From Klebsiella quasipneumoniae subsp. quasipneumoniae (lineage in GTDB: Bacteria > Pseudomonadota > Gammaproteobacteria > Enterobacterales > Enterobacteriaceae): 64,000 bases of DNA. Under the pieces are notes generated by a model. That model was not told the origin of the DNA. It did no database searches and was given only the letters and a program-made list of their open reading frames with translations. Positions 1 to 11,862 of this stretch are shown here, piece by piece (position 1 is the stretch's first letter; each line of letters opens with the position of its first letter). The DNA is taken from positions 3,286,001 to 3,350,000 of the forward strand of contig NZ_CP084876.1 in the NCBI RefSeq assembly GCF_020525925.1, in the 5' to 3' direction. Made by a program: the position numbers and the translations under genes.

Positions 1-206
1 TGGTGATACATCCCAGGCTGTTCCCCTGAATAATTGCGCTGTGTTTCCGTTTGAAACACAGGCGACCGACACTCTGCGCCTCTTAAGCGCGCGACAACCG
101 TGAGGTTGGCGACGTGAACCAGACACGAGGCCATCGGTTTTCCCCCGGAAAGGCATTACTCTGCCCGCAGCTTAGTCGTCAATGTAAGAATAATGAGTAA
201 GTTACG
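1..206 (+). promoter_or_regulatory. rne 5' untranslated leader (partial)
   Basis: Non-coding stretch directly before the RNase E start. In E. coli the long rne leader folds into hairpins that RNase E itself binds, so the enzyme limits its own mRNA. Here a short hairpin with a GTGA (GNRA-type) loop closes over 95-108 (CAACC/GGTTG arms), in the place expected for one of those hairpins. The promoter must lie further upstream, outside the window. Autoregulation is inferred from the E. coli homologue. Confidence 0.6.
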
Positions 207-3200
207 ATGAAAAGAATGTTAATCAACGCAACTCAGCAGGAAGAGTTGCGCGTCGCCCTTGTTGATGGGCAGCGCCTGTACGACCTGGATATCGAAAGCC
301 CCGGGCACGAACAGAAAAAAGCGAACATCTACAAAGGCAAAATCACCCGCATTGAACCCAGCCTTGAAGCCGCGTTTGTTGATTACGGCGCCGAGCGTCA
401 TGGTTTCCTCCCCCTCAAAGAAATCGCCCGCGAATACTTCCCCGCCAACTACAATGCGCATGGTCGTCCTAATATCAAAGACGTACTGCGTGAAGGTCAG
501 GAAGTTATCGTGCAGATTGATAAAGAAGAACGCGGCAACAAAGGCGCTGCGCTCACCACCTTTATCAGCCTGGCGGGCAGCTATCTGGTACTGATGCCGA
601 ACAACCCGCGCGCGGGGGGAATTTCCCGCCGTATCGAGGGCGACGACCGTACCGAACTGAAAGAAGCGCTGGCGAGCCTGGAGCTTCCGGACGGCATGGG
701 CCTTATCGTTCGCACCGCTGGCGTCGGCAAATCCGCCGAAGCCCTGCAGTGGGACCTGAGCTTCCGTCTGAAACACTGGGAAGCGATTCAGAAAGCCGCG
801 GAAAGCCGTCCGGCGCCGTTCCTGATCCACCAGGAAAGCAACGTCATTGTCCGCGCCTTCCGTGACTACCTGCGCCAGGATATCGGCGAAATCCTGATCG
901 ATAACCCGAAAGTGCTTGAGCTGGCGCGCCAGCATATCGCCGCGCTGGGTCGTCCGGATTTCAGCAGCAAAATCAAACTGTACACCGGTGAAATCCCGCT
1001 GTTCAGCCATTACCAGATCGAATCCCAGATTGAATCCGCCTTCCAGCGTGAAGTCCGTCTGCCGTCCGGTGGTTCTATCGTCATCGACAGCACTGAAGCG
1101 CTGACCGCTATCGATATCAACTCCGCCCGCGCTACCCGCGGCGGCGATATCGAAGAGACGGCGTTCAACACCAACCTCGAAGCGGCTGACGAGATTGCCC
1201 GCCAGCTGCGTCTGCGCGACCTCGGCGGCCTGATCGTTATCGACTTTATCGATATGACTCCGGTTCGCCACCAGCGCGCCGTGGAGAACCGTCTGCGCGA
1301 AGCCGTCCGTCAGGACCGGGCGCGCATTCAGATCAGCCATATCTCGCGCTTCGGCCTGCTGGAGATGTCCCGCCAGCGCCTGAGTCCGTCGCTGGGCGAA
1401 TCCAGCCACCACGTCTGCCCGCGCTGCTCCGGCACCGGCACCGTGCGTGATAACGAATCGCTGTCGCTCTCTATTCTGCGTCTGATTGAAGAAGAAGCGC
1501 TGAAAGAGAACACCAAAGAAGTTCATGCCATCGTTCCGGTACCGATCGCCTCCTATCTGCTGAACGAAAAACGTGCCGCGGTGAGCGCTATCGAATCTCG
1601 TCAGGGCGATGTGCGCGTGATCATCGTGCCAAACGACGAAATGCAGACGCCGCACTACTCCGTCCTGCGCGTGCGCAAAGGTGAAGAGACTTCAACGCTG
1701 AGCTACCTGCTGCCGAAGCTGCATGAAGAAGAGATGGCGCTGCCGGGCGACGATGAGCCGGCAGAACGGAAACGTCCGGAACAACCGGCCCTCGCCGCTT
1801 TTGTCATGCCTGACGCGCCGCCGGCCCCGATGCTCGAAGAGCCAGCCGCCGCGCCTGTCGCCGCAGCGACCCCGGTCGCGGCCGCCGCACCGGCGCAGCC
1901 TGGCCTGCTCTCGCGCTTCTTCAGCGCGCTGAAGAATATCTTCTCTGGCGCCGAAGAGGCCAAACCGGCTGAAGTTCAGGTCGAGAAAAAAGCGGAAGAA
2001 AAACCAGAGCGTCAGCAGGAGCGCCGTAAACCGCGCGCCAACAACCGCCGCGATCGCAACGACCGTCGTGACAATCGCGACAATCGCGACAATCGTGATA
2101 ACCGCGACAACCGTGATAACCGCGACGCGCGTGCCGAGAATAACGAAGGCCGTGAACCGCGCGAATCGCGTGAAGAGAACCGTCGCAACCGTCGCGAGAA
2201 GCCGTCGCAGAACGTGGAAGCCCGTGATGTTCGCCAGACCTCAGGTGACGACGCGGAAAAAGCGAAATCTCGTGACGAGCAGCAGCCGCGCCGCGAACGC
2301 ACCCGCCGCCGCAATGACGACAAACGTCAGGCGCAGCAGGAAGCCAAAGCGCAGACACGCGAAGAGCCGGTAGTGCAGGAGACGGAGCAGGAAGAGCGTG
2401 TGCAGACCCTGCCGCGTCGTAAACCGCGCCAGCTGGCACAGAAAGTACGCGTCGAGTCCGCTGTCGTTGAGCAGGTTGCCGAGATCGTGCCAGAAGCCGT
2501 AGTGGCGGAAGTTATCGCTCCGCGCAGCGAGCCGGTGAAAGCCGAGCTGCCAGCAGTCGTGGAGAGCGTGGCGGACCAGGACGAAAATGGCGAATCCCGT
2601 GAAGCGAACGGTATGCCGCGTCGTTCACGTCGTTCCCCGCGTCACCTGCGCGTCAGCGGTCAGCGTCGTCGTCGCTATCGTGACGAACGCTATCCGACCC
2701 AGTCGCCAATGCCGCTGACCGTGGCCTGCGCATCGCCGGAGATGGCTTCCGGTAAAGTCTGGATCCGCTACCCGGTGGTTCGTCCGCAGGACCAGCAGCC
2801 GGAAGAGGTTCAGGTTCAGGACGACAACGTCGTGGAAACTGTCGCGGCCGTCGCGGCCCCGGTTGCCGTCGTTGAAACCGTTACCGCTGCGCCGGTCACA
2901 GTCGAGCCGGCAACCATGGAGCCGGTTACCGCTGAGCCTGTGGTCGTCGAGCCGGTCGCGGCCGCCGAGCCGGTGGTCGTTGATGCTGCGGAAGTTGTCG
3001 CGCCAGCAGCCGTCGAGCCTGCGCCGCAGGAGCTGGTCACCGAAGCGCCGGCTGTCGAAGCGCCTCAGGCTATCGCGCCAGTGACGATCGACGCCGAGCC
3101 GGTGGTGGTAGAACCTGAAGTGGTGGAAACGGCGCCTGTCGTTGAAGCGCCAGTGGAAACCATCGCCCCGGCGGCGGAAACCGCGGTTGAAGCACCGGTT

Positions 3201-3449
3201 GTCGAAGCAGCGCCTGTCGAGCCGGTCAAAGCCGAGCCACCGGTGAGCAAGCCGGTAGTGGTGGCGAGTCATCGCCATGCCACCGCGCCAATGACCCGTG
3301 CGCCAGCGCCGGACTATGTCCCGGAAGCACCGCGCCACAGCACCTGGGTGCGGCCGCCATTCGCCTTTGAAGGTAAAGGCGCCGCCGGCGGTCATAGCGC
3401 GACCCATAAAGCCACCGCTGAACCGACCCGCCCACAGCCCGTCGAGTAA
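207..3449 (+). CDS. rne: Ribonuclease E
   Basis: Essential endoribonuclease of mRNA decay and rRNA/tRNA processing, and scaffold of the degradosome at the inner membrane. The 1080-residue product matches the family length. The catalytic half (about 1-510) holds the S1 RNA-binding domain, the Mg-binding aspartates D303 and D346, and the Zn-link cysteines C404 and C407 (CPRC). The C-terminal half is low-complexity: an Arg-rich segment with six Asp-Asn-Arg triplets (2070-2123), then a long Pro/Val/Glu/Ala-rich tail typical of the scaffold region that binds RhlB, enolase and PNPase. Expression is probably autoregulated through the 5' leader. A strong terminator follows immediately. Confidence 0.98.
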   Translation: MKRMLINATQQEELRVALVDGQRLYDLDIESPGHEQKKANIYKGKITRIEPSLEAAFVDYGAERHGFLPLKEIAREYFPANYNAHGRPNIKDVLREGQEVIVQIDKEERGNKGAALTTFISLAGSYLVLMPNNPRAGGISRRIEGDDRTELKEALASLELPDGMGLIVRTAGVGKSAEALQWDLSFRLKHWEAIQKAAESRPAPFLIHQESNVIVRAFRDYLRQDIGEILIDNPKVLELARQHIAALGRPDFSSKIKLYTGEIPLFSHYQIESQIESAFQREVRLPSGGSIVIDSTEALTAIDINSARATRGGDIEETAFNTNLEAADEIARQLRLRDLGGLIVIDFIDMTPVRHQRAVENRLREAVRQDRARIQISHISRFGLLEMSRQRLSPSLGESSHHVCPRCSGTGTVRDNESLSLSILRLIEEEALKENTKEVHAIVPVPIASYLLNEKRAAVSAIESRQGDVRVIIVPNDEMQTPHYSVLRVRKGEETSTLSYLLPKLHEEEMALPGDDEPAERKRPEQPALAAFVMPDAPPAPMLEEPAAAPVAAATPVAAAAPAQPGLLSRFFSALKNIFSGAEEAKPAEVQVEKKAEEKPERQQERRKPRANNRRDRNDRRDNRDNRDNRDNRDNRDNRDARAENNEGREPRESREENRRNRREKPSQNVEARDVRQTSGDDAEKAKSRDEQQPRRERTRRRNDDKRQAQQEAKAQTREEPVVQETEQEERVQTLPRRKPRQLAQKVRVESAVVEQVAEIVPEAVVAEVIAPRSEPVKAELPAVVESVADQDENGESREANGMPRRSRRSPRHLRVSGQRRRRYRDERYPTQSPMPLTVACASPEMASGKVWIRYPVVRPQDQQPEEVQVQDDNVVETVAAVAAPVAVVETVTAAPVTVEPATMEPVTAEPVVVEPVAAAEPVVVDAAEVVAPAAVEPAPQELVTEAPAVEAPQAIAPVTIDAEPVVVEPEVVETAPVVEAPVETIAPAAETAVEAPVVEAAPVEPVKAEPPVSKPVVVASHRHATAPMTRAPAPDYVPEAPRHSTWVRPPFAFEGKGAAGGHSATHKATAEPTRPQPVE

Positions 3450-3461
3450 GCGTGCTAAATA

Positions 3462-3492
3462 AAAAAAACCGGCCTCCTGGCCGGTTTTTTTT
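3462..3492. terminator. Bidirectional intrinsic terminator rne / LysR gene
   Basis: An inverted repeat AACCGGCC-TCCT-GGCCGGTT is flanked by an A-run on the left and a T-run on the right, so it can stop both rne (plus) and the convergent LysR-type gene (minus), whose stop codon overlaps the T-run. Confidence 0.9.
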
Positions 3493-4426
3493 ATGCGCTT
3501 TGCGGAGGCTGCATGCCGGCGAGGTCCGGCATGATCTCCCGCATCAGGTCGAGGAACTTACGCAGCCGCGTCGGATAATAGCGCGCCCAGGGATAGACCA
3601 GATGGACCGGCAGCGAGGCGGGACGCCACTGCGGGAACAGCTCTGTCAACCTTCCGGCGGCAAGATCCTCCGCCACCGTCCAGCTGGACACCATCGCCAC
3701 CCCCAGACCCGCCAGCGCGGTATTGCGCGCGACGTACAGGCTGTCGGTGCTCAGACAGGGGGTAATCGCCGTGGAGACGATCTGCCCGCTTACCTGATGT
3801 CGGAGCCGTACCTCATGCTGATAAAAGGTGTTAATGGCGATCCACGGCAGGCCGGATAATGCCTCCAGCGAGGTTAACGGCGGGTACTTCGCCAGCAGTT
3901 CAGGAGAGGCCACCACGCAGCGCGGCACTTCCGCCAGCAGCACGGAGACCGTGGCCGGATCCACCTCCGCCCCCACGCGGATGGCGCAGTCGATATTATC
4001 GCTGAGAAAGTCGACAGTATTATCATTCAGCATCCACTCCACCGACAGCTGCGGATGACGCTGGAGAAAGGCGACCAGCGGCCCCAGCAGCTGCTGCTGG
4101 CCAAAAGCGTGCGGTGCCCTCACCCGCAGCACCCCTACCGGCCGATCGTCGGCAATACGCAGGTCATCTTCCAGCGCCAGCCAGGCATCCACCAGCTGGC
4201 GAGCGTGACGGTAGCAGCGTTCGCCATCGTCAGTGAGCTTCATCGCATGGGTGGTACGCAGGATCAGCTTGACCCCCAGCAGCCCTTCAAGGGACTGCAG
4301 GCGGCGGCTGACGGTCGCCTGAGTGGTATCCATCTGCCCCGCCGCGGCGGAGAGCGATCCGGTCTCCACAATGCGGATATAAGTGCGCATTAGCTCAATG
4401 CGGTCTATACGCTCCTGTCTTTTCAT
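3491..4426 (-). CDS. LysR-family transcriptional regulator
   Basis: Probable regulator of the divergent MFS exporter gene. The 311-residue product has an N-terminal winged helix-turn-helix (about residues 5-65, with MRTYIRIVETGSLSAAA and the recognition-helix region TQATVSRRLQSLE) and a periplasmic-binding-like effector domain behind it. It resembles the AaeR/DsdC-like subgroup common next to efflux genes. I chose the ATG at 4426 because it is preceded by an AAGAAG ribosome-binding site and gives the standard LysR N terminus; an upstream ATG at 4585 would add 53 atypical residues and overlap the exporter. Effector unknown. Confidence 0.85.
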   Translation of the reverse strand: MKRQERIDRIELMRTYIRIVETGSLSAAAGQMDTTQATVSRRLQSLEGLLGVKLILRTTHAMKLTDDGERCYRHARQLVDAWLALEDDLRIADDRPVGVLRVRAPHAFGQQQLLGPLVAFLQRHPQLSVEWMLNDNTVDFLSDNIDCAIRVGAEVDPATVSVLLAEVPRCVVASPELLAKYPPLTSLEALSGLPWIAINTFYQHEVRLRHQVSGQIVSTAITPCLSTDSLYVARNTALAGLGVAMVSSWTVAEDLAAGRLTELFPQWRPASLPVHLVYPWARYYPTRLRKFLDLMREIMPDLAGMQPPQSA

Positions 4427-4535
4427 TCTTCTTTTGCCTATACGTGCTACGTATAACCGTTTTACCACCAGCCCGGCTACCGCGCCAGCCGCGTTCAGGG
4501 AAAAATAGCCCCATCGCATACACGAGGCACTGATC

Positions 4536-5750
4536 ATGACACCGACTTCTCTTTCCGCCCGCGACGCAGGCTGGATTATCTTCATTCTCGCGCTCGGCGC
4601 TGGCTTTAGCGTCGCCTCTATCTACTACGCGCAGCCGCTGCTGCCGTTGATGGGCGCCAATCTCCACCTGACGGTAGAAGGTATGGGTCTGGTCCCTACC
4701 CTGACGCAGGCGGGTTATGCGCTCGGCATTCTGTTCCTGCTTCCGCTCGGCGACCGCCACGATCGCCGTCGGCTGACCCTGGTGAAAAGCGCGCTGCTGG
4801 CACTCCTGCTGCTGCTGTGCAGCCTCACCGGCCAGCTCAGCTCACTGCTGGTGGTTAGTCTGCTGATCGGTATGGCGGCGACCATGGCGCAGGATATCGT
4901 CCCGGCGGCGGCGATCCTCGCCCCGGCGGGCAAGCAGGGAAAAATGGTGGGCACGGTGATGACCGGGCTGCTGCTGGGGATCCTGCTTTCCCGGACGGTC
5001 AGCGGCGTGGTGGGCGCAGTGTTCGGCTGGCGGGTGATGTATCAGGCGGCGGCGGTCAGCGTGGCGCTGATTGGCCTGGTGATGTGGCGGGTGCTGCCGC
5101 GCTTCGCCATTCACTCGACGCTGAGCTATCCGCAGCTGATGGCCTCGATGGCGCATCTCTGGCAGCGTTACCCGGCGCTACGCCGCGCTGCGCTGGCTCA
5201 GGGGGCGCTCTCTGTCGCCTTCAGCGCCTTCTGGTCGACGCTGGCGGTGATGCTCTCCGAACACTATCACATGGGCAGCGCGGTAGCGGGCGGCTTTGGT
5301 ATCGCCGGGGCCGCCGGGGCGCTGGCCGCGCCGCTGGCCGGCGGACTGGCCGATAAATTTGGCGCCGGTAAAGTGACGCAAATGGGGGCGGCGCTGGTCA
5401 CCGTCTCCTTCGCCCTGATGTTTATACTGCCGCTGCTGCCACTGCATGGACAGCTGGCGCTGATTGCCCTGTCGGCGATTGGCTTCGACCTTGGCCTGCA
5501 GTCAAGCCTGGTGGCGCATCAGAACCTGGTGTATGGCCTTGAGCCACAGGCCCGCGGCCGCCTGAACGCTCTGCTGTTTACCGTGGTCTTCATTGGGATG
5601 TCGCTGGGGTCGGTGCTGGGCAGCAAGCTTTACGTACTGGCCGGCTGGAACGGGGTGGTTACCCTGGCGGTGGTCAGCGGGGCGATCGCCCTGGCGATCC
5701 GCTTGCTGGAGAATGCCCGTATCGTTGCAGCCGAACGCCGCGCATCATAA
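4536..5750 (+). CDS. MFS transporter (putative drug/metabolite exporter)
   Basis: Inner-membrane major facilitator of 404 residues with about 12 hydrophobic segments and the signature loop between TM2 and TM3 (PLGDRHDRRR, residues about 69-78). The hydrophobic N terminus lacks a cleavable signal, as usual in this family. It is divergently arranged with the LysR gene across about 110 bp, the classic regulator/exporter layout. Substrate cannot be read from the sequence. In E. coli K-12 this interval carries the flagellar flg genes, so the pair occupies a replaced segment. Confidence 0.85.
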   Translation: MTPTSLSARDAGWIIFILALGAGFSVASIYYAQPLLPLMGANLHLTVEGMGLVPTLTQAGYALGILFLLPLGDRHDRRRLTLVKSALLALLLLLCSLTGQLSSLLVVSLLIGMAATMAQDIVPAAAILAPAGKQGKMVGTVMTGLLLGILLSRTVSGVVGAVFGWRVMYQAAAVSVALIGLVMWRVLPRFAIHSTLSYPQLMASMAHLWQRYPALRRAALAQGALSVAFSAFWSTLAVMLSEHYHMGSAVAGGFGIAGAAGALAAPLAGGLADKFGAGKVTQMGAALVTVSFALMFILPLLPLHGQLALIALSAIGFDLGLQSSLVAHQNLVYGLEPQARGRLNALLFTVVFIGMSLGSVLGSKLYVLAGWNGVVTLAVVSGAIALAIRLLENARIVAAERRAS

Positions 5751-5784
5751 AAAAAACCCGCTTCGCCTGAGGCGAAGCGGGTTC
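5751..5784. terminator. Intrinsic terminator between MFS gene and murJ
   Basis: A strong hairpin AACCCGCTTCGCC-TGA-GGCGAAGCGGGTT. Read on the minus strand it is followed by eight T residues, so it is a good murJ terminator; on the plus strand the T-run is weak but the hairpin may still serve the MFS gene. Confidence 0.85.
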
Positions 5785-5804
5785 ATCAATTCCCATTCAA
5801 GCGC

Positions 5805-7406
<1,602 letters not shown>

Positions 7407-7451
7407 CTACCGGGTTCAACATGAATTACTACTGTCAGTTGTTACAACGGA

Positions 7452-8375
7452 TTATTCGCTGATGGCGTCGCGCCAGAGTTTGTCGACCACCCGCTGAGCC
7501 AGCAGCGCCTGTTCGCCTGAAGTTTCAGGAACGGTCTGATTTTGCACGCATTCGATAAAATGGCGCGCGCAGCCGACAAAGCCGCGCTGCTCCAGGGTGG
7601 TTTGCCAGCCGGCGACCGGGCGCTGGACCACGCCGTGACCGCACTCTTCCTGCCATTCGCGCATCTCGCTGACGGCATATAGCCCGCCATCCGTCACCGC
7701 CTGCACCCACTCGCGCTGGCTGCCTGCGCGGCGGTGCATGCTGGTGGTGACCTGCAGCCGGGGCGAACTGAACTGGTGTTCGGCATAGAGCATCTCGCCC
7801 TGCGGAGTGATCTGTAGCGCGCCACCGCGCAGACGCGCCTGACCGTCGGCCAGCCATAGCGCGGTATCCACCACGTGTAGATAGTCATCAAGCAGGGTAA
7901 AGCGCAGATCGTTGCCCACGCTATCGCTGCGGTGCTTATCCATCCGCAGCGAGGCCGCCTCGCCCAGCCGTCCCTTCAGCTCCCGGTAGAGCGGTGCGAA
8001 GCGGCGATTGAAACCGACCATCAGCGTCAGACGCCGCCGCGCCGCCAGCTCGACCAGCATCTCCGCCTCACTCAGCTTGTCCGCCAGCGGTTTGTCCACG
8101 CAAACATGAACCCCGGCATTCAGCAAATGTTTCACCACTTCATAATGTGAAGCCGTCGACGTATGGACAAAAACCGCATCGCACTGCGCCGCCAGAGCAT
8201 CCAGTGATTCAGCGTAGGGGATCCGCCAGGTTTCGCAGACCCGCAGCGCCTTCTCTTTTCCCGGCGACCAGGCCGCCTGCAGCGTCCAGCTTTCCGCCGC
8301 CCCCAGCACCGGCAGCCACGCTTTCTGCGCAATGCCGCCTAAGCCAACCATTCCGATGCGCAATCTTGTCCCCAC
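7452..8375 (-). CDS. mviM: Gfo/Idh/MocA-family oxidoreductase MviM
   Basis: Putative NAD(P)-dependent oxidoreductase; the physiological substrate is not known. The 307 residues equal the E. coli MviM length. The N-terminal Rossmann fold shows the GxGGIA dinucleotide motif (residues about 11-16), followed by the family EKP-like motif as CVDKPLA (about residues 91-97) and a C-terminal alpha/beta dimerisation domain. The start codon is GTG, just downstream of the yceH stop, which suggests translational coupling. It belongs to the rimJ-yceH-mviM-murJ cluster. Confidence 0.92.
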   Translation of the reverse strand: MGTRLRIGMVGLGGIAQKAWLPVLGAAESWTLQAAWSPGKEKALRVCETWRIPYAESLDALAAQCDAVFVHTSTASHYEVVKHLLNAGVHVCVDKPLADKLSEAEMLVELAARRRLTLMVGFNRRFAPLYRELKGRLGEAASLRMDKHRSDSVGNDLRFTLLDDYLHVVDTALWLADGQARLRGGALQITPQGEMLYAEHQFSSPRLQVTTSMHRRAGSQREWVQAVTDGGLYAVSEMREWQEECGHGVVQRPVAGWQTTLEQRGFVGCARHFIECVQNQTVPETSGEQALLAQRVVDKLWRDAISE

Positions 8376-8378
8376 GTT

Positions 8379-9032
8379 TTAGTCCCCCAGATGGTGTAAC
8401 AGCGAATCGAGGCGCGCTTTCAGCTCCGCCACCTCGCCTTCCAGCGCTTCAACCCTGGCTCGCAGATCGTCATCCTCTTCCAGCGGCGCGAGTGCTTCCA
8501 CCGTCGTGATCAGCGTATCCATCTCGTCGCAAAACAGATGCATATAGCGGCTTTCCCGTTTTCCCGGCTCCCGGGGCAGACGGGCGACGAAGGGACCATC
8601 TTCGCGGGTCGCCAGCCCTTCCAGCACGCTTTCCACTTCCGCCATGTCGCTGAACTCATGCATCCGCTGCGCCCGACTGCGTAATTCACCCGGCGTCTGG
8701 GCGCCGCGCAGCAGCAGCGTCGTCACCACCGCCACCTCGCCGGCGCTGAGCTTCAGATCGCCAAATTCGGAGTTGCAAAAGCGCTGCTCATACTTGGTTA
8801 CCCGATTGCCGAATCCGCTGACCGTGCGCAGATAGTGGCGTTTCACCAGGGTATCCAGCAGCGTCTGGACCTCGCCTTCGCTCAGCGACATCACCGGCTC
8901 GCGGTTGGTTTTCTGATTGCAGGCGGTCACGACGGCGTTCACCGACAGCGGATACTGCTCGGGCGTGGTGACCTGCTTTTCCAGCAGACAGCCAATGACG
9001 CGCGCTTCATGCGCGGTTAACTGATATTTCAT
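8379..9032 (-). CDS. yceH: YceH family protein (DUF480)
   Basis: Conserved cytoplasmic protein of 217 residues with two winged-helix-like DUF480 halves. The start ([20 protein letters not shown]) is the hallmark of the family, and the C-terminal 40 residues form a likely coiled coil ([14 protein letters not shown]). An AGGAGAG ribosome-binding site precedes the ATG. Function is not established. It lies between rimJ and mviM with tight spacing, so it is probably cotranscribed. Confidence 0.92.
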   Translation of the reverse strand: MKYQLTAHEARVIGCLLEKQVTTPEQYPLSVNAVVTACNQKTNREPVMSLSEGEVQTLLDTLVKRHYLRTVSGFGNRVTKYEQRFCNSEFGDLKLSAGEVAVVTTLLLRGAQTPGELRSRAQRMHEFSDMAEVESVLEGLATREDGPFVARLPREPGKRESRYMHLFCDEMDTLITTVEALAPLEEDDDLRARVEALEGEVAELKARLDSLLHHLGD

Positions 9033-9041
9033 CCTCTCTCC

Positions 9042-9626
9042 TTAACGTCCCGCTGACCAGTCCGGCGTCGTTAGCGCCGTCAATACATGGTCACGCCACT
9101 GCCCGTCGATCAGCAGGTAATCTTTGGCGTAACCCTCTTTTTCAAACCCCAACCGCGCCAGCAGCGCGCCGCTGCGCTGATTATGCGGCATATAGTTGGC
9201 CATAATGCGATGAATATGCTGCGTACGCTGCATATAGCGAATCGCCGACGTCAGCGCTTCAAACATCAGCCCCTGCCCCTGCCACTTCTCGCCAATAGAG
9301 TAGCCGAGATAGCAGGCATGGAATGATCCACGCACCACGTTGGAAAAGTTCGCCACGCCGACGATCTCCTTTTCCTCCGGATCGAGCAGCGCGAAATAAA
9401 AAGCAGACCCCTGTTTATGAAACTCGGCGATCATCGACAGACGCGCCTGCCATCCGGAAGGATAGCAGTGGCTGTCGTCACGAACCGGCTCCCAGGGTTT
9501 TAAGAACGCCTTATTCTCGGCGTAATAATCGGCCAGACGCCAGGCGTCACGATCGTGAACCAGGCGCACCACCAGCCGGTCCGTCGTCAAACGCACCTTC
9601 GGCACGTTACTGCGATAGCCAAACAT
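9042..9626 (-). CDS. rimJ: Ribosomal protein S5 alanine N-acetyltransferase
   Basis: GNAT-fold enzyme that acetylates the N-terminal alanine of ribosomal protein S5. The 194 residues equal E. coli RimJ. The acetyl-CoA binding loop appears as [14 protein letters not shown] (about residues 105-118), followed by the NxRS motif near the C terminus ([14 protein letters not shown]). The start at 9626 gives the conserved [14 protein letters not shown] terminus; an ATG 32 codons upstream would add a non-homologous stretch. First gene of the run towards murJ and divergent from mdtH. Confidence 0.96.
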   Translation of the reverse strand: MFGYRSNVPKVRLTTDRLVVRLVHDRDAWRLADYYAENKAFLKPWEPVRDDSHCYPSGWQARLSMIAEFHKQGSAFYFALLDPEEKEIVGVANFSNVVRGSFHACYLGYSIGEKWQGQGLMFEALTSAIRYMQRTQHIHRIMANYMPHNQRSGALLARLGFEKEGYAKDYLLIDGQWRDHVLTALTTPDWSAGR

Positions 9627-9854
9627 TTCCTTTTCAGTCCCCCTGACTTCATTCTTGCTGCCTTCACTATACCTGTCCTGCGCGACGGTGTGAAAACAGC
9701 AACATACCATTTTCTGCGCCATCTCCTCTTTTCGATGAATAGCCTCAATCGAACTTGCATTTTGATAAAAAAATATTGTCGCAAGGGCGCTGGGAAAAGC
9801 AGCAGATTGCCCGCAGAATATCCACGCTTATCTCTATTTTTCCCTGGAGGGGAA

Positions 9855-11063
9855 ATGTCCCGCGTCTCGCAGGCAAGGAGCCTGGGTAAATATTTCCTGT
9901 TAGTCGATAACATGCTGGTCGTGTTGGGCTTTTTTGTCGTCTTCCCGCTGATTTCCATCCGCTTTGTCGATCAGATGGGCTGGGCGGCGCTGATGGTCGG
10001 CATCGCGCTCGGCCTGCGCCAGTTGGTGCAGCAGGGATTAGGTATCTTTGGCGGCGCTATCGCCGACCGCTTCGGCGCCAAACCGATGATCGTCACCGGT
10101 ATGCTGATGCGCGCCGGCGGCTTCGCGGCGATGGCCGTCGCCCATGAGCCGTGGGTGCTGTGGTTCTCGTGCATACTTTCCGGGCTCGGCGGCACGCTGT
10201 TCGATCCGCCGCGGGCGGCGCTGGTGGTTAAGCTGGTGCGCCCGCATCAGCGCGGCCGCTTTTTCTCCATCCTGATGATGCAGGATAGCGCCGGCGCGGT
10301 GATTGGCGCGCTGCTGGGCAGCTGGCTGCTGCAGTATGATTTCCGCCTGGTGTGCAGCGCCGGCGCCGCGCTGTTTATCGCCTGCGCGGCATTTAACGCC
10401 TGGTATCTGCCGGCATGGAAGCTCTCGACGGTGAAAACGCCGATCCGCGAGGGGCTGGGCCGGGTGCTGCGGGACAAGCGCTTCGTCACCTATGTCCTGA
10501 CGCTGACGGGCTATTACATGCTGGCGGTGCAGGTGATGCTGATGCTGCCGATCATGGTGAATGACATCGCCGGCTCGCCGGCCGCCGTGAAGTGGATGTA
10601 CGCCATCGAAGCCACCATTTCGCTGACCCTGCTCTATCCCATTGCCCGCTGGAGCGAAAAACGTTTTCGCCTTGAGCACCGGCTGATGGCCGGTCTGCTG
10701 GTGATGACTCTGGCCATGCTCCCCATCGGCATGACCAGCAGTTTGCAACAGCTGTTTACCCTGATCTGCCTGTTTTACATCGGCTCCATCATTGCCGAAC
10801 CCGCCCGGGAGACGCTGGGCGCCTCGCTGGCGGACGCCCGGGCGCGCGGCAGCTATATGGGCTTCAGCCGCCTGGGGCTCGCCTTTGGCGGCGCGCTGGG
10901 ATATGCGGGCGGCGGCTGGCTGTTCGATGCCGGTAAGGCCGCGGGTCAGCCCGAGCTGCCGTGGCTGATGCTCGGGGCCATCGGGGTTATCACCTTCCTG
11001 GCGCTGTGGTGGCAGTTTAGTCCGAAACGCTCTGCCTCCGGCATGCTGGAGCCGCGGACCTGA
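9855..11063 (+). CDS. mdtH: Multidrug efflux MFS transporter MdtH
   Basis: Inner-membrane drug:proton antiporter of the MFS family; in E. coli MdtH overproduction raises fluoroquinolone tolerance. The 402-residue product starts [20 protein letters not shown] after a GGAGGGG ribosome-binding site at 9846-9852 and has about 11-12 TM segments, with the TM2-TM3 loop motif [12 protein letters not shown] (about residues 68-79). The open frame continues 100 codons upstream into the divergent rimJ gene, but those residues are not homologous. In E. coli grxB follows; here yceB comes next directly. Confidence 0.95.
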   Translation: MSRVSQARSLGKYFLLVDNMLVVLGFFVVFPLISIRFVDQMGWAALMVGIALGLRQLVQQGLGIFGGAIADRFGAKPMIVTGMLMRAGGFAAMAVAHEPWVLWFSCILSGLGGTLFDPPRAALVVKLVRPHQRGRFFSILMMQDSAGAVIGALLGSWLLQYDFRLVCSAGAALFIACAAFNAWYLPAWKLSTVKTPIREGLGRVLRDKRFVTYVLTLTGYYMLAVQVMLMLPIMVNDIAGSPAAVKWMYAIEATISLTLLYPIARWSEKRFRLEHRLMAGLLVMTLAMLPIGMTSSLQQLFTLICLFYIGSIIAEPARETLGASLADARARGSYMGFSRLGLAFGGALGYAGGGWLFDAGKAAGQPELPWLMLGAIGVITFLALWWQFSPKRSASGMLEPRT

Positions 11064-11176
11064 TGCGCGCGGCGGCGGTTTCTCCTGCTTTCAGCCTATT
11101 CTGCTGGTATCGAGGGTGCTGACAGGTCATGATGCTTTGTGTCAGGATGAATGAAGATATGAGCCAGAGGACCCCC

Positions 11177-11737
11177 ATGAAAAAGATTTTGATCGCCGCC
11201 GCGCTGATTGTCAGCGGCCTGCTGAGCGGCTGTAATCAGCTGACCCAATACACAGTAAGCGAGCAGGAGATTAACCAGGCCCTGCAGAAGCGAAACCATT
11301 TTGCCAAAGATATTGGTCTGAAAGGCGTTGCCGACGCCCATATCGAACTGCAGAACCTCACCAGCGCCATCGGGCGCGAGGAGCCGGGCAAAGTCACGCT
11401 GACCGGGATCGCTAACGTCGACCTGAACTCCCTGTTCGGCACGCAGAAAGCGACGATCGATCTGAAGCTCAAAGCGCTGCCAACCTTTGACAGAGAGAAA
11501 GGCGCCATCTTCCTGCAGGAAATGGAGGTGGTGGATGCCAAAGTGGCGCCCGAGAAACTGCAGTCGGTCATTCAGGCCCTGCTCCCCTATCTGAATCAGT
11601 CGCTGCGCAGTTACTTCAGCCAGCAGCCTGCCTATGTCCTGCGTGAGGACGCCAGCACCGGTGAAGCGCTGGCGAAGAAATACGCCAAAGGCATAGAGGT
11701 GAAGCCGGGCGAGATTGTCATCCCCTTTACCAATTAA
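11177..11737 (+). CDS. yceB: Lipoprotein YceB (DUF1439)
   Basis: Putative envelope lipoprotein of 186 residues, the E. coli length. The signal sequence MKKILIAAALIVSGLLSGC ends in a clear lipobox with the lipidated cysteine at residue 19. The mature part is a DUF1439 domain of unknown role, with lipid-binding proposed by fold similarity. Start chosen at 11177 because it begins the signal peptide; the frame is open 16 codons further upstream. The residue after Cys is Asn, so outer-membrane sorting is expected. Confidence 0.94.
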   Translation: MKKILIAAALIVSGLLSGCNQLTQYTVSEQEINQALQKRNHFAKDIGLKGVADAHIELQNLTSAIGREEPGKVTLTGIANVDLNSLFGTQKATIDLKLKALPTFDREKGAIFLQEMEVVDAKVAPEKLQSVIQALLPYLNQSLRSYFSQQPAYVLREDASTGEALAKKYAKGIEVKPGEIVIPFTN

Positions 11738-11785
11738 TCTCCAGGGCGCCGCGGCGCCCTCAATTTTTTACGGAAATGAGTGCAA

Positions 11786-11801
11786 AGGAAAACGTTTACG
11801 C
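11786..11801 (+). promoter_or_regulatory. PurR operator of pyrC
   Basis: The 16-mer AGGAAAACGTTTACGC matches the PurR consensus ACGCAAACGTTTTCGT around the central AACGTT, and sits about 60 bp before the pyrC start. In E. coli PurR represses pyrC through a nearly identical site. Confidence 0.85.
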
Positions 11802-11810
11802 TTATCCTTA

Positions 11811-11862
11811 GTGCCCGGCAAAAAACAGCCCTGATGACTGAACCTATTAGCCGGAGCCTTCC
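11811..11862 (+). promoter_or_regulatory. pyrC leader with hairpin over the ribosome-binding site
   Basis: CCGGC at 11815-11819 can pair with GCCGG at 11850-11854, which would hide the GGAG ribosome-binding site just before the ATG. E. coli pyrC uses this arrangement: with ample CTP the transcript starts upstream and forms the hairpin, with low CTP it starts two bases later and is translated. The same switch is inferred here from base pairing and homology. Confidence 0.6.

Noticed and set aside
219..1655. 478-codon frame antisense to rne
   Set aside because: Same artefact; rne coding is certain from catalytic residues.
3491..4585. 364-residue version of the LysR protein
   Set aside because: The first 53 residues are non-homologous, overlap the divergent exporter gene, and a good ribosome-binding site supports 4426.
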